A stretch of DNA of 64,000 nt from Diadema setosum (taxonomy: Eukaryota > Echinodermata > Echinoidea > Diadematoida > Diadematidae). The notes under the pieces were generated by a model. The model ran no database searches and was not told the DNA's origin. It saw only the letters and a program-made list of their open reading frames with translations. The position numbers and the translations under genes are program-made. Within the stretch, counting starts at the first letter, position 1. The number at the start of each line of letters is the position of its first letter. The stretch is from the NCBI GenBank assembly GCA_033980235.1, contig CM067067.1, positions 8,826,047 through 8,890,046 of the forward strand. The letters run 5' to 3'. Shown one piece after another: positions 54,172-64,000 of this stretch.

Positions 54172-57100
54172 TTCATTCATCTCTTCTTCTTTTTTTAAAT
54201 AATGGTACATTTTACCCTGCTGTTTCTGCCGATAAAGCAGATGTGACTAAAGACAGGCAAGGTACAGTATTGTATTGCATCCACTCACAAAGAACTACGT
54301 GCTTTATGAATGGCGGACTCGATGTACAGCTAGCTAGCGCTGCACACACTCGATCGTAAAGGGTACGTTCGTCCATGTCATGACGTCATATTTTAGGGCC
54401 CCGAAAAGACGGCCGTTCTGGAGCGAAAATCGGTGAAGTAAATCAGTCAGTTTTAACTCGCGATTTTTCAGTGGTACGAATATATTTTAAAAAGTCACAT
54501 AAAAAATCTGTTTTAACAGACATTTCCCTCTGCTTTGACACCTTCTTTTGTATGATTTTCTTGATTTTAATGTCTCGTTCACCATCCTTTAATATGTTAT
54601 TGGTACACATAAAGTTGAGTAATGGCATACATGGACATCTACATAGACATGCACTTGCTCTCCGACAACTACAATTGTACATTGTAGATTCTTTAAGAAA
54701 AAAAAAGAAAACATAGACACTTATAAAGCAAGATCATGTTAGTTGAATATCATAGGAGATGGAGAACAATTGTAATCCATCATCACAGTGAAAAGAAACA
54801 GCTTTAGACTTCATGACTTTCTCTGCTGGCATACAGGATAGAAGTGCCAGCCCTCAAGCAGCCCTGTACAGCCCGGATGTGCCCGAGTGGGACTACAATA
54901 TCTTCGTCATCTGGCTGATGGCCACTGGTACCGTTGCTGTGGGTGGATACTGGGCTGGCATTCTGGGATACAAACAGTATGTGAAGTAATCACCCATGAT
55001 TCCTTTAGGGGAAGAATTCTCTCTGTCTCACTATAAGTTTAAATGGAAAAGGGTATTAATTCTCACATGAACACTTACTGCAGAAAAAACAAACAAAAAG
55101 GCCGTCGTTTTTTGTGTTTTTTTTTTTGTCAGAGAGTTTCCTGCATATGTATCCACTCTCATTAACTGTTGCATTCCAGCCTTATATTTCACAAAGTGAA
55201 ACTCCTGAAATTGATATTTTCTCCCTATTGAATCAAAATGTATTGTCTTATTTAGCTCATCATTCCACTTAAAAGCATTTGAGTAATCAACCGGAAGATA
55301 ATGTCAATCCACGGTCCTTGAAATCTCATTGACGGGATGTTCAGACGTGATCATGTGTAGACGTTTTTTTCAGTTAATTTTTTTGAAGCTCTCGCTAAGA
55401 AAACATACATGAATATTACCTCTCAGACGATACAATGTAGATCATCAAACGTTCTATTTGTTCTTGGTCTCTGTTTTCCTTTGCTCTGAATTTCTCACAA
55501 AACAAACCTGATCTGACTTTGATATACAAATTAACAACTCCTTCATATGTACATGCACACACACATGTTTCCAGAAGCATATACCCTTGCACCAACACTG
55601 CACTCTAATCACTAAAAATCTCTTTTCACTTCACCCCTTATCTTAATCACTGATAAGTTTAACCTCAAGTAAGGTAACTACCTCACTCAGTCTTCCTTGA
55701 AGCAACCATTTTTCAAGCATTACATATGACAATTTCTTTGCTAACAGTGTACATTGTAATTCCCAAATGGATAATGAGGTCATAGTCTGATACCAGCTGT
55801 GCATGACCTCATTTTTACATATATCTGAGTTTATATATGTTTTTTGTTCTTTCTACTCTTTTTACACAGATATAGGAGAGAAAAGCGCCACGAACGGCGC
55901 GATGGCCAAGGACACTACCAAAATGTGAACAGTGGCGAGTCAAGTGAATCAGACGAGGATGAAAGTGCAGAGGAGGAAGCGGTGACCATAACCCCACCCA
56001 TTGTGATCTGCTGGGTCTTTATGATCATGGTTCTGCTCCTCCTCCTTTTCTTCTTTTATAGTCCAGTTGGTATGTATCAACATGTGGCCTTAATACAGTA
56101 GTCTGATTTGGTCTTTAAACCCAAGCAACTTTCTGAATAGTTTTCACAATTGTGGTCTTAGTCAAGTGGGATTTTTTGAAAATGTGACTGCTAGCCGCAT
56201 TTCAGATTAAAAGATGCAAAGTTGCAAAAGTGCCTTTGCAGGAAAAGAGAGAGAGAGAGAAAGAAAAAAAGAATGCTGAAAAATTAGGATATTTTTGTGC
56301 ATAGTTTGTGTTTGATTTTGTTTGTGTGCGCTCTATAGGGCACACATGTGTAAATAATTCCCCGTCGAGATGTGTGTTAAAATTCAAATTTCAAAAAATT
56401 TTGTAAAAAAGCTGGGAGAAATGAGGTGTTTCATCTTCATTAACCTGTATAAGTGAGCTATATCCTGTCATCCATCAAATATCCAAGGCTGGTTCTTTAG
56501 CTCAAACTCTGTCCAAGGGTCCGCAAAGCCAGACTGTTCTTTTCACTTAAAAAAAAAAAAATCACCTATTTCTGTACATGCACCCAATGAAATATAGTCC
56601 CTTCAAATTCCATGAGAAAAGCTTTCATCTTCAAACCAAAATGTAGTTTGTAGAGGAATTCATACTCAATAAGTGCAGCTATTTAGTTTTATGCCAAACT
56701 GCATTATTGATTTGTAATTATTTATTTCTTCATTTATTTTGGTATCTTTGGTATGAATTTGTGAAGGGGTCTGGGACATTCCATTTTATTTACAGGTGTG
56801 AGCCCTGTAGGATACATTTCTTGACAGATTTTGTTCAAATTTGGTATGAAGGTCTACCATGTTATAATCTACAAGCCTGTAGATTTTTGATCTGCTGCCC
56901 CCAGTGTTCCATTTTTATAGGGTCAAAGGTCATATTGTTGGTGGATGGTTTGTGTGTGCTCTATAGGCCACATTTCTTAACAGATATTGTTCAAATTTGG
57001 TATGTAGGTGTACCATGATATGAGCTACTCTAACCTAAACTGCGACTGGTCTTCACATTATTCACCTTTATGTTTGAAGAAGGGGAGGGGATCTTTGTCC

Positions 57101-60100
57101 CTTTGCTCAAACATGAAGGTGAAGCAAAAGCTGCTACTAGTGCCGGGGGATACAATCGCATTGCAAGGCAATGGACATTTCTAGTTTACATATTTATGGT
57201 AGATATAACTATCCTCAGAAAAGGTAGGCCTATTCATCCATAAAACAGTACGTACATTCCATATCATGCATAAAGACTGAAAATCAGTTTATTCAGCTTG
57301 ATTAAATGGATTTACTAGAAAATCTGTCTCTCAAACATTTGCAATTTTTGATGATTCAGCATCCATTTTATTTATGCAAATTTAATGCTCAAAATCAATT
57401 AATTTTGATTGGTAGCTAGAATTTGTTGGATTCAGTATGCTCTAATTGGGTTAAAGAGTCTGATTCCCAATTTTTACTCAACAATGCCACTAAGACCTTA
57501 TAGAGAGCCTCTTTCGAGAAATCCCACTAGACTATCTCCTATGTAATTCATGGCATTGCTTGTGATGGGTTTCTCCTTTGCACAATTGATGGGTGCAAAA
57601 AAAACTTTGAATGATCTGGTTATTTGCAGTCTGATATTGGATATTGTTGCCTAATCAAGGCATTGACACTGTGTAATTGAAGTAAGTGTGTATATTAAAC
57701 AACTGTTGACCTTGTGTGTTGGAGATTATTGGTAGTATTGTTAGCTGAGGTTAGAACTGAAATTCATCTCTAGATTTCTTTGTCAAACTCTGGTCATGCC
57801 AAGTCCACAAATGACACAACATCTCAGAAACATACCATTTTGATGTGTGTCCACTGTGAATGAAAATTGTGGTGTTAAAAAATGCAAAAATGGCACAAAT
57901 ACAATGCAAGCAAAGCATGAAATTCGCATTGAATGAAAAGGGTGAAATCTGTAATATTCTTTGACATAAATTGGTTCTAATGTCCTCATGTTTTGCTTTA
58001 TACAGCAATAATCTGTTCTATGCAGTTAATAAGTTAAATAACTAAAACAGGAAATGGAATTGAGATAACTTGTCTACTCAATAGCCGGGTTCACACGTAC
58101 ACCAATTAGCGGGATACAAATCTCGAGATTTGCATCGCGATCGTCATCCCGAGTTTTTTGCACGTGTGGACAGAAAAAACCCGAAAATTAGCGGGATAAG
58201 CATCGCGATGCTAATCCCAAGAAATCTTGCGCTGGTTCGCCAATTAGCGGGATAATTGGCCGCGCGCTGGTAGGTGTGAACGGTCGGGATTACAATCTCG
58301 AGTTTTTACATCCCATCATGCAATGCGCACATCACAACAGCGAGGCCTCTGCGAAGAGGTCCTTCACCTCTTTGGAGCACAACAACAACAGCGCGCGAAC
58401 CACACCACTGACGCGTAAAAGACAATAGACAAAGGTAAGTGCGCGCAAGCAGTGATAGAGAAGGGCGCTGTGTGACCCAGTTTGCAGGCTTTGTTGTTGT
58501 CTCTATCGGCAATTAGCGGGATAATTCGGTACGTGTGGACGCTCGCCAAATTAGCGGGATACCGATCGCGATCGCCATCCCGCTAATTTGGTACGTGTGG
58601 ATGCTCGCCAAAAAACTCGGGATGAGCATCGCGATCGTCATCCCGCTAATTTGTACGTGTGAACCCGGCTACTAAGACATGTTTAATGCAAAATTTGTAT
58701 TCTTGAAGTCAAAACAAGTCATGTTTAATTTTTTTTTAAGTTCTTTTATATATTTGCAAAAGAATACTAGTAAACACCTGGCTAATTTTTAGATGCCCCA
58801 AACCGGGCATCTGTACTTACTTGTAGGTGTGAATGTGTTATATTACATACCAAACACAGGTGTTTGAGCTGCACAGCCCCAAGCATTTGGCATGTCATAT
58901 AAACAGGTGTTATGTGTGGATTATGCTCCCTATCAGTAAACAAGAAACAAACAAGTAATCAATACTTCTGCTGTCAATCATTTTGCTGACAAAGGATGTA
59001 TCAAATTTGGTATTGATTTCACCTGTCAATGAATTAATAAAGCAGGAAATTTACTTTGTTTACCAGCACTCTTTACAAACAACTCTTATTTTGGAGTTCA
59101 TGGTTCATTCAAGAACCAGTCGTTGGAATAAGGTATTAAAAAAAAAATAATGTCACCTGACACTTCAAGTTTTCAGTTTTCATTGCATCGTAGATAAACA
59201 GCATTTTCATTTCAGTCCAAACCAGTTCTTGGTTGATTTTGATTTAGTCCACACACAACCTTGATACAGATTTACTTGAAGTGTATGTCTGATATTTTGT
59301 TTTAAAAAATAAAAATTTAAATGTGAGCAATCAGTGGTATAAAGTATGACACATTTGTGTATATGTACATTTAAGTCCCGTGCATTTTATGAAATGGGCT
59401 ATTTTTTTTTTATTCAATTAGATTTTGTCTTTGATTTCAGCACTTTTCATTGGTTTATTTATGATCCACAATTACTTTTCTTTCCCTTCTTGCAGTGTAC
59501 ATTGTCATTGCCCTATATTGCATCGGTGCTTGGTCTGGTATGCATACCACCGTCCTGCCTGTAGTCAACTTTGTGTTCCCATGCAGAGAGAGGTAATCAT
59601 CAGGCTTCAATTTTTACTCTGTCTTGACAAATACCTCTCCTTTTTTTTTTTCTAGTTATATGCTTTTAGAATAATTGTACTTTTGCTGCATATTGTGGTG
59701 AAATATTTATGACATTCATAACATTAATTCAAACTTAACAAGTCATTAATAACTTGTAGTGCTTTGTTTGTGCTTCTGTGGTACCGCTAAAACCATGCGG
59801 TAAGTTAAAAATTTAAACATGTCTAACAAGATAGTAGATGCTTTATGAATTTAATTACCATTGTTGCATACCGTAGCTGTATCCTATTCAGCTGTATGAT
59901 GAAAAATATGATCTTCTTTACATGTGTGAGCAATAAACCATAGAAAATATGATTCAATCATATTTGCCAACAGGTTGTTACATCCATAGACTAACTTGTA
60001 TATTGGTAACATTTTACTGTATGCTTGAAATATGATGTACTAGTAGCTATTTGAATGAAACTCATTATTATCTTACACAGGAAATACCAAATTAAGCCAA

Positions 60101-63100
60101 ATTTCTATTAAAAGTCTGTAGAAGGTTCTGGAAAAAGGCTGTTGCAGTATTCAAGATAAAGCACTACCCTGTGCAGATTAGGTATCTGCTATTAATTCAC
60201 TCGCTTCCCTTCATTCTGTCTTGACACGAAACAAGGCTGCCCCTCCTTCCCATCATTCACAAGCGGCCCACTGTCACCAGTGCCATATTGTGGCTTGGCT
60301 GCGGAGCCTTCGTCATGTGCTGGTTCTTCTACCGCCATGAGCCCTTCGCCTGGATCCTCCTTGACATCCTGGGTATCTGTTTCTGCATCAGCGTGCTCAA
60401 GGTGGTGCGCCTACCCAACTTTAAGGTGAGGCCAGGGAGGTGTTTTAACCCATTGAGGATGAGTCCCGAGTATACCCGAATATCTCAAGTATTTGCCAAG
60501 AAGAGACCAGTGCCTCTCACCACAGCAGTATTTTCTGTTGTCCAGATTTATTGCTGTGAAATAGTTGATCATGATAAGAGTACTTCACATGAATCTATAC
60601 ACCAAAAGTGCCTACTTAGTCATGTCTACATCGATTTTTATTGTTTAAAAAAAAAAAAAATGTTAAAGGACAAGTGCACCTTTATAGACATGTGGATTGA
60701 GTGAATGCAGCAATATTAATAGAACACATCAGCAAGATTTTGAGGAAAATCGGACAATCCGTTCAAAAGTTATACATTTTTGAAGCTTGTGCTTAGTCAC
60801 TGCTGGATGAGAAGACTTCCACAGCTTGTGATGTCACATGTGTACAACGATAAAGAAAGTAAAAGGAAAATTCAAGATAGTTTCACTTTTCTCGCATGAT
60901 AAAAGAACACTTGACTTCCCTCTTTCAGAAGGCAAGGGGGAATAATATTACCCTTAACATACGTCAGTGACGAGTCGAAGAAATGTGCACCTTTTTCAAA
61001 AAGTACAATTTTGTGAAATTCTCTTTATATCTTCCTTATATCGTGGTACGCATGTGACATCATACACTCTAGTAGTCTTCTCATCCAGCAGCGACTGTGC
61101 AGATACTTTAAAAATGTATAACTTTTGAATGGATTGTCCGATTTTTTCCCAAACTTTCACTGATGTGTTCTACAAATATTGCCGCATTCACTCAATTCAC
61201 ATGTATATGAAGGTGGACTTGTCCTTTAAAAGCTCCAGCATAGACCATGATCTACATCTTCCTTTTCAACAACTTTACTTTCATTATTTTGCTGAAATAT
61301 ACTTAAGAAAGAAAATCTTGTTTTTAATCTTAAATAGAACATACCATCCTATGGTTATTTTATTGTGATTTGATGCTCTACCAAGCTAATGTTCAATGTT
61401 GAGTACTTTTAAATACCGAATTTATTCATTAATCAAATTTGATCTATGATTCACCAAGGTTTGCTGTTTTGTTTATTCTTGACACAGACCTGTGTTTTGC
61501 TGCTCTCTCTACTTTTTGTGTACGACATCTTCTTTGTGTTCGTAACTCCTCATTTAACAAAGGTAAGAAAGCATTTACTGTGCAAAATGTGTCTGTTTCC
61601 AGTATTCTTGTTACAAGAGATTATAATTACAGTTCATACATGAAGTATGTGTCAGGAAAGATTTCATTATGTGAGCTTGAATTTATTCATTAAGAGAGTA
61701 TGAAAATGGTAAATATTCTGATGAAACTAGATTTAAAAGCACACCTAAATCGGTGCAAAACTTCTGACCGAATGTAGAGCTATTATCAAAGCAAACGTCG
61801 ACACAAAATCTTTTTGCGATATGTACACCATGGTAATTAATATCTCCATGACAATTTTGATAGGTCATCAACCCTGAAGCAGATGGAAGATAGAAATCAT
61901 CATTTCTGCTGACATGTAAACATGTCATAGTTCGTCATGTGATTAAACAGTTCCAATACTGATAACACAGCCATAAGGGCTCAAAATATTCACTTGAATC
62001 ATTTTACAATATTTCATTGAATACAGAAGTCATGCTGTGTTTCATGTGACATTGTGTATACTGACAATTTTCTATCAAGGCACATTAATACGAAATTTGA
62101 AAATTCACTGAATCAGTCAGGCTTTAAGTTGGCATTAAAAAGGTGCCACATGGAGATAGTGATGATCTCAGTTTGAAAGGTTTATAAGCTTGTAAGCCCT
62201 CCATGCCTCTTGTCTCTTCCAAGTATTTGAGAAAACCTTGGCAGCAGACCACTGTTGTGAATTCCATATCTTACTTCTATTGCATGTATGAAAAGCATCA
62301 GTTAAATATCATGTGCACATGATAATTTTGTGTGGATATTCATTTATTGACAAATAAATTCTCATCACCCAACTTATAGACTGGAGAGAGTGTGATGGTG
62401 AAAGTAGCGACCGGTGGTCAGGCGTCTTCAGAACAGGTAATTGCATGATCTTTCTTTGGCCTCCTGATTTGGGGCCACTTCACTGAGTAGCAGTATGCAT
62501 GTGTTTTTTTCTCTCATTTGATTAGTTCTAAGCCAAGAGAGGCATTTCTGGAAGTCCATGCGAAGAGCCACAAGAATTCTCTGTAGTTTCAGCATGACAT
62601 GAAAATATTTCAAAATTTTCATGTTGAAATCAATAGCTTCTAAAATATGCCACTGTAGAAAAATTGATAATGAAAATGGAATCAAAGTGCAGTTCAGTTA
62701 ACAGATCTCTACAGATGCATCCAATGCACTTATTGAATTCAACTTCAGTTTCCTATTCAGAAGTTTAACAATACAATTCCATTTGCCAGGATCAGGTGTT
62801 TTTGCCATAGCATATCATCACATTTATGTAGATACATACCCAGTTTTCTCGAAAATTCTCATTTGTTCTCCTTTGCCACTAAGCTGCCATGTCATGGACA
62901 CACTACCAGTATCCATTAAAGAGCAAAGGTTGCTTGTTTGTCAGTGTTCATTATCATTTTCCCAAATATATCAGATATATACATATATCAGAAAAATATC
63001 AGATGCTATTGTCATCAGTCATCAGATTAACTCATTCAAGGGCAAAAGTGGTTAATCAGTGTTAGCCTTATTTCAGACAATGCATAATTCTTGGAGCTTT

Positions 63101-63532
63101 ACACTGGCGTGCTGTAGTGTATGTCACAGTAAAACTAAATATCAGAAAATGTTTCTACTTTCTACAGCAGTATACGAAGATACAGAATTCTCTGCATGAA
63201 ACTAAAATCCAAATAGAGAATGAATAAAAATGAAGCACATATGAGAGCACATATTTTTTTTTTCATTTTTCTCTGCAGGTTCCCTTTATGCAATATAGCA
63301 ATTATGAATGCAGGTTTAAATGTGCCACAGAATGATCAGGATTGTGCAATGTATCATGTGAAATTCAAAGTAGAACATTGATAATGGTTGAGTTTAGAGT
63401 GTGAAGTCATAAGAGTTCTTCTTCCACCCTTCTAGATTCCTGTCCTCCTGACAGTGCCACGTTTCTGCCACTCTGCATTCTCTGTGTGCAATATCTACTC
63501 CATGCTTGGCTTTGGAGACATACTTGTACCAG
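48569..63532 (+). CDS. SPPL2: Signal peptide peptidase-like 2 (3' end outside window)
   Basis: Eleven exons: 48569-48622, 51326-51442, 51940-52113, 52597-52677, 54837-54976, 55870-56069, 59496-59592, 60236-60425, 61488-61562, 62380-62436 and 63436-63532. They read 427 residues in consistent phase and then leave the window. A signal peptide (VVILLSLLHMIHA) precedes a lumenal protease-associated domain with LRGNCTFSEK and IPVVLVDYKDY. Transmembrane segments start at IFVIWLMATGTVAVGGYW. The catalytic aspartates are Asp364 in FVYDIFFVF and Asp423 in GFGD, the SPPL2 forms of the YD and GxGD motifs. HKRP, RLPNFK and VATG also match the family. The PAL motif and last helices should follow beyond the window. 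Known role: SPPL2 proteases in endosomes, lysosomes and the cell surface cut type II membrane stubs such as TNF and CD74 in vertebrates. The acidic loop SSESDEDESAEEE sits between helices 1 and 2. It could be orthologous to both SPPL2A and SPPL2B. Confidence 0.95.
49443..49735. mobile_element. ~290-bp fold-back element in SPPL2 intron 1
   Basis: CAGGCTAA near the left end pairs with TTAGCCTG at the right, and GGACAACTCG on the left pairs with CGAGTTGTCC on the right. The arms are imperfect and no target duplication is clear. Confidence 0.55.
49880..49965 (+). mobile_element. Probable LINE 3' tail
   Basis: Ends AATAAACTGAACTAAACTAA after CTTTATTAATGCTTACTG, a tail form like the one at 88-105. 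No coding sequence remains. Confidence 0.35.
50190..50573. mobile_element. Fold-back element, family B copy 2
   Basis: Left end GGGATGATATAGTTTTG and right end TATGCTTTCCCT followed by TTAA at 50574-50577. The internal words TTTGATGAAAATTGG and CAAAACAGAGTGAT match the copy at 26553. The left TTAA is changed to ATAA. It lies in SPPL2 intron 1. Confidence 0.7.
53074..54425. mobile_element. Possible 1.3-kb element with inverted CRE-bearing ends
   Basis: TGACGTCATGACATGGACGA at 53126 is repeated in exact inverse at 54368-54388, each just inside a GGGCCC/GAGGCCC-type outer segment. The interior is less AT-rich than its surroundings and has no long coding frame. No target duplication was fixed. 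Lies in the intron between SPPL2 exons 4 and 5. Confidence 0.5.
54132..54173. repeat. (ATTT)n microsatellite
   Basis: About ten ATTT units within the possible element at 53074-54425. Confidence 0.9.
56797..57040. repeat. Two diverged ~156-bp tandem units
   Basis: The segment with CATTTCTTGACAGATTTTG and TTCAAATTTGGTATG near 56814 recurs 156 bp later at 56970. Downstream, 57140-57190 has GTGCCGGGGGATACAATCGC. It is probably a remnant of a satellite-like array. Confidence 0.7.
58082..58671. mobile_element. 590-bp fold-back element (TAGCCGGGTTCACACGTAC)
   Basis: The left end and right end (GTACGTGTGAACCCGGCTA) are perfect inverted repeats of 19 bp. The arms are rich in ATTAGCGGGAT and GCATCGCGATCG words, repeated in both directions. 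GC content is far above the flanks. It may be TA-flanked. It lies in the intron between SPPL2 exons 6 and 7. Confidence 0.8.
60668..61227. mobile_element. TTAA-flanked fold-back element, family A copy 3
   Basis: Left end AGGACAAGTGCACCTTTATA after TTAA, right end GGTGGACTTGTCCT before TTAA. The arms match copy 2 most closely. It lies in the intron between SPPL2 exons 8 and 9. Confidence 0.8.
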
Positions 63533-63553
63533 GTAGGATGTCTCACACTGTTA

Positions 63554-63902
63554 AGCCCGCCGCGCACTATATGATCCGACCGGTCATATGACCTTAAGAC
63601 CAGAAGTGTGATGTCACCAGTCTTGTCAGTTTCCAGTCATCTTTCCCGTCTTAGTGCCAGTCATAGAGATTTGACATGTTGAATTTCCATGACCGGTCAT
63701 GGGTTTTCAGCCAATCACGACACAGTATTATGCAAAGAGTATAGAAGCCCACACAATGCGTACTGTGTGCGCGCCGATACTCGTTGGTAACCTACTGAAG
63801 CCAGAACGGTCGTAAGACTAGTTGAAAGGTCAGGTCGTATAGTGTGCATTGCCAGGTTGTATATCCTGGTCTTATGGTGAGTCGTATAGTGTGCGGCGGG
63901 CT
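63554..63902. mobile_element. 349-bp Harbinger-like MITE, TTA TSD
   Basis: Ends AGCCCGCCGCGCACTATATG and its near-perfect inverse (63880-63902), flanked by TTA at 63551-63553 and 63903-63905. A 3-bp TWA target is typical of PIF/Harbinger. The inner CGACCGGTCAT words are inverted too. It starts 22 bp after the last visible SPPL2 exon. Confidence 0.8.
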
Positions 63903-64000
63903 TTATGCCTCAGCTCTCCACAATTGTTTTGTGAGTCTAATTTTTTCTCGAATCGGGACCTTACGACAATTTCGCAAGTGGTCAAATTTGTGATTGTGAA

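Overview
The window is animal nuclear DNA: AT-rich, with long introns, GT-AG splice sites, many microsatellites and very many short inverted-repeat transposons. Four multi-exon genes can be read exon by exon with consistent reading phase. Gene content (BZW/5MP, SPPL2, a cholinesterase-type esterase, a SEA-EGF membrane protein) and repeat style suggest a marine invertebrate deuterostome, perhaps an echinoderm. The species is an inference from general resemblance, not proven by any single feature.

Layout. (1) 1026-9930 (+): the 3' part of a gene for a type I membrane protein with a SEA domain, one EGF-like domain, one transmembrane helix and a low-complexity cytoplasmic tail. Its 5' end is probably outside the window. 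(2) 9931-15416: intergenic. It holds microsatellites and a 1.36-kb fold-back element (13797-15151) with an 8-bp target duplication and a second fold-back element nested inside it. (3) 15417-21761 (+): a complete eight-exon secreted cholinesterase-like carboxylesterase of about 649 aa. It has an intact Ser-Glu-His triad, three conserved disulfide pairs and an unusual acidic insert. (4) 21762-25292: intergenic, rich in simple repeats. (5) 25293-41421 (-): a complete BZW1/BZW2 (eIF5-mimic protein, 5MP) homologue, 14 coding exons and 425 aa, with a probable non-coding first exon near 44.5 kb. (6) 44.5-48.6 kb: the spacer between BZW and SPPL2, which are divergently transcribed. It holds a TTAA-flanked fold-back element, a trinucleotide array and a U2 snRNA-like fragment. 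(7) 48569-63532 (+, runs off the window): a signal peptide peptidase-like 2 (SPPL2) intramembrane aspartyl protease. Both active-site aspartates are present and the last exons are missing.

The genes do not form an operon or a defence-type system. They act separately in translation control (BZW), intramembrane proteolysis (SPPL2), extracellular ester hydrolysis (esterase) and the cell surface (SEA-EGF protein). Between exons the window is dominated by non-autonomous DNA transposons: TTAA-flanked (piggyBac-like) fold-backs in at least three families, 3-bp-TSD (Harbinger-like) elements, TA-flanked elements, and elements with 8-bp and 9-bp target duplications. No transposase, reverse transcriptase, CRISPR array, rRNA or intact tRNA gene was recognised. 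The most unusual items are the fold-back elements, the esterase insert and the undescribed SEA-EGF protein.
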